Below, in pieces: positions 4,299-5,484 of a DNA stretch of 5,484 nt. This stretch comes from Acidobacteriota bacterium (lineage in GTDB: Bacteria > Acidobacteriota > Terriglobia > Terriglobales > Acidobacteriaceae). The DNA lies in the NCBI GenBank assembly GCA_021798235.1, contig JAJZMO010000052.1, forward strand, positions 1-5,484, in the 5' to 3' direction. The first letter of the stretch is position 1, and every line of letters starts with the position of its first letter. The notes beneath the pieces are model-generated. The model worked only from the letters and a program-made list of their open reading frames with translations. It was not told the origin of the DNA and made no database searches. Position numbers and translations under genes: made by a program.

Positions 4299-5484
4299 AT
4301 GACCAGAATCCGATGTTTCGCATTCACTCCACTTCCTTTGATCCTGCTATTCCTCGTAGTGGGATTGCTAACCGTTTCCTCAGCCCACGCCACAACGGCA
4401 ACAGCCGCCGACGGCGGCATCGTCTGGTGCAATGGGTATCTTCCTCCACCACAAACCGCAGCATCCCTCAACGCATTTGTCTATCCGGCCATCGCGGGAT
4501 ATAGCGCCGACACGGCTCCCGATGGATTAACCGCCAATCCAAACAATGCGTGGGATGCCTGGCAAACAAATCCAGCTATTAATAATCCTGCGCCAGCCAG
4601 CGGTACTCCGGCCAACCCATCTGGTCTTTACCCTGTAAACTCGAACGCCTTGGGTGTGACGGCGGAAACCGTTGTGCCGACAGCTCCGACCGCTCTAGAT
4701 GATCGGTATGCCATACAGCTTGACTACTGGAATTCCATTGCGTCCGGTCTCGCCATTGATGAATACGACTCGAAGACAGGCGCGATCGACGGCACCACCA
4801 CCCCCGGTTCCCTGGGATATTCCACCGGAAGCGCGTGCGTTCTGGTTTACCCCGGCGGGAGCAATGCAGGGGAATTTGTCATCACCTATCCGGCAAACCC
4901 CTCGCAAAGCCAGGACAATTTACTTGCAAACTATGGAGTAAACAACACAACCCAACCGGCAGCGGACAAGGTGCCCTCAGAGTCAGCCTGGGCAATAGCG
5001 CATCCCCAATCCTTCCCGTATGGCAATACAGCGAATCCTGCTGTTGGTTCAAGTGCAAAAACTGCGGAGCCTCCGTACTACTACGGTTCTGCTGCCGGAG
5101 GTCCCACGGGATATGTCTCTACGTACAAAGGCTGTGCTTGGGACGAAAACAGTTGCACGGAAGGCTCAGCCGTAGTGCCGAGTACTGCCACGACTCCCCC
5201 ACCTCCCAATCCAGATTGGAATGTGTTTCCGGAAGTGCTTTCCAACATCACCAGCATTCCCACTACATGGAACATTATTTTCAACAGCACTTATGGAGAT
5301 CCAAAGCCTGCCGTGGACGATGGTACCCATGTCTGGGATGCTTCCTACGACATCTGGTTCGACACGACCGGCAAAACAGGTGTCGGCGTGGGACCGGGAC
5401 AATACGGAACCGCTCGTGGACAGAACGACGGTCTCGAAATCATGGTTTGGATGAACAGTCAGCACAGCTATGTGGATGCTCCCG
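4299..5484 (+). CDS. Secreted glycoside hydrolase family 12 (endoglucanase/xyloglucanase type), 3' end outside window
   Basis: The frame is open for 395 codons to the window edge. Residues 1-31 are a signal peptide with basic start, hydrophobic LPLILLFLVVGLL core and cleavage probably after SSAHA. GH12 features follow: RYAIQLDYWNS (136-146, like RYVVQNNRWGS in Streptomyces enzymes), GCAW...C (C279 and C286, likely the family disulfide), IPTTWN, DASYDIWFDTT (348-358) and LEIMVWMN (379-386). E380 fits the family's catalytic nucleophile in EIMIW; the acid/base Glu lies beyond the window. GH12 enzymes cleave beta-1,4-glucan or xyloglucan chains with retention, outside the cell. The N-terminal part is unusually long, with Pro/Thr/Asn/Ala-rich stretches (about 32-135 and 290-305), so the nucleophile sits some 230 residues later than in compact family members. 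Substrate cannot be decided from this fragment. Confidence 0.88.
   Translation, partial: MTRIRCFAFTPLPLILLFLVVGLLTVSSAHATTATAADGGIVWCNGYLPPPQTAASLNAFVYPAIAGYSADTAPDGLTANPNNAWDAWQTNPAINNPAPASGTPANPSGLYPVNSNALGVTAETVVPTAPTALDDRYAIQLDYWNSIASGLAIDEYDSKTGAIDGTTTPGSLGYSTGSACVLVYPGGSNAGEFVITYPANPSQSQDNLLANYGVNNTTQPAADKVPSESAWAIAHPQSFPYGNTANPAVGSSAKTAEPPYYYGSAAGGPTGYVSTYKGCAWDENSCTEGSAVVPSTATTPPPPNPDWNVFPEVLSNITSIPTTWNIIFNSTYGDPKPAVDDGTHVWDASYDIWFDTTGKTGVGVGPGQYGTARGQNDGLEIMVWMNSQHSYVDAP

Noticed and set aside
4250..4504. Plus-strand open frame over the start of the GH12 gene, and others within it
   Set aside because: They overlap the signal-peptide and GH12-motif frame and have no protein-like character of their own.
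1..5484. CRISPR array, tRNA, rRNA or riboswitch
   Set aside because: No regularly spaced repeats, no cloverleaf-like or conserved RNA motifs were seen on either strand by eye.

Overview
The window looks like an Acidobacteriota chromosome (inferred). The signs are a winged-helix remnant of the LRKKLREYY...GSYIPEF type fused to a membrane helix and malectin domains, and a secreted plant-polysaccharide hydrolase nearby. No rRNA or other taxonomic marker is present, so the assignment rests on protein style.

Layout. Bases 1-1405 hold the 3' part of a membrane protein: end of a cytoplasmic winged helix, one transmembrane helix, then two malectin carbohydrate-binding domains. Bases 1412-3902 are a complete mobile element of 2491 bp. 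It has near-perfect 25-bp terminal inverted repeats beginning GG (22 of 25 identical) and is flanked by a perfect 8-bp target duplication, AGCGCATC. These are the hallmarks of the IS1595 family, and the transposase inside (2880-3851, minus strand) belongs to that family. The element also carries three passenger genes: a DUF3800 protein (1463-2548, plus), an 84-residue helical protein encoded antisense to the DUF3800 3' end (2367-2621, minus), and a 71-residue protein (2662-2877, plus). Bases 3911-4298 are host intergenic DNA with palindromes and a hairpin. From 4299 to the window edge runs a secreted GH12 endoglucanase/xyloglucanase-type gene, open at its 3' end.

How it fits together. The element landed on the stop codon of the malectin gene and kept that stop intact. 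It separated two genes that were about 394 bp apart before. Removing the element plus one target copy rebuilds a membrane sensor-like gene followed by a secreted beta-glucanase gene, plausibly one carbohydrate-response locus. Inside the element the two ends mirror each other. Each repeat contains the -35 position of an inward promoter, followed by a 17-bp spacer, a -10 box, 9 nt and an ATG, so each start codon lies 51 nt from its terminus. One end drives the transposase and the other the DUF3800 gene. This suggests the DUF3800 protein is an integral, co-evolved part of the transposon rather than random cargo.
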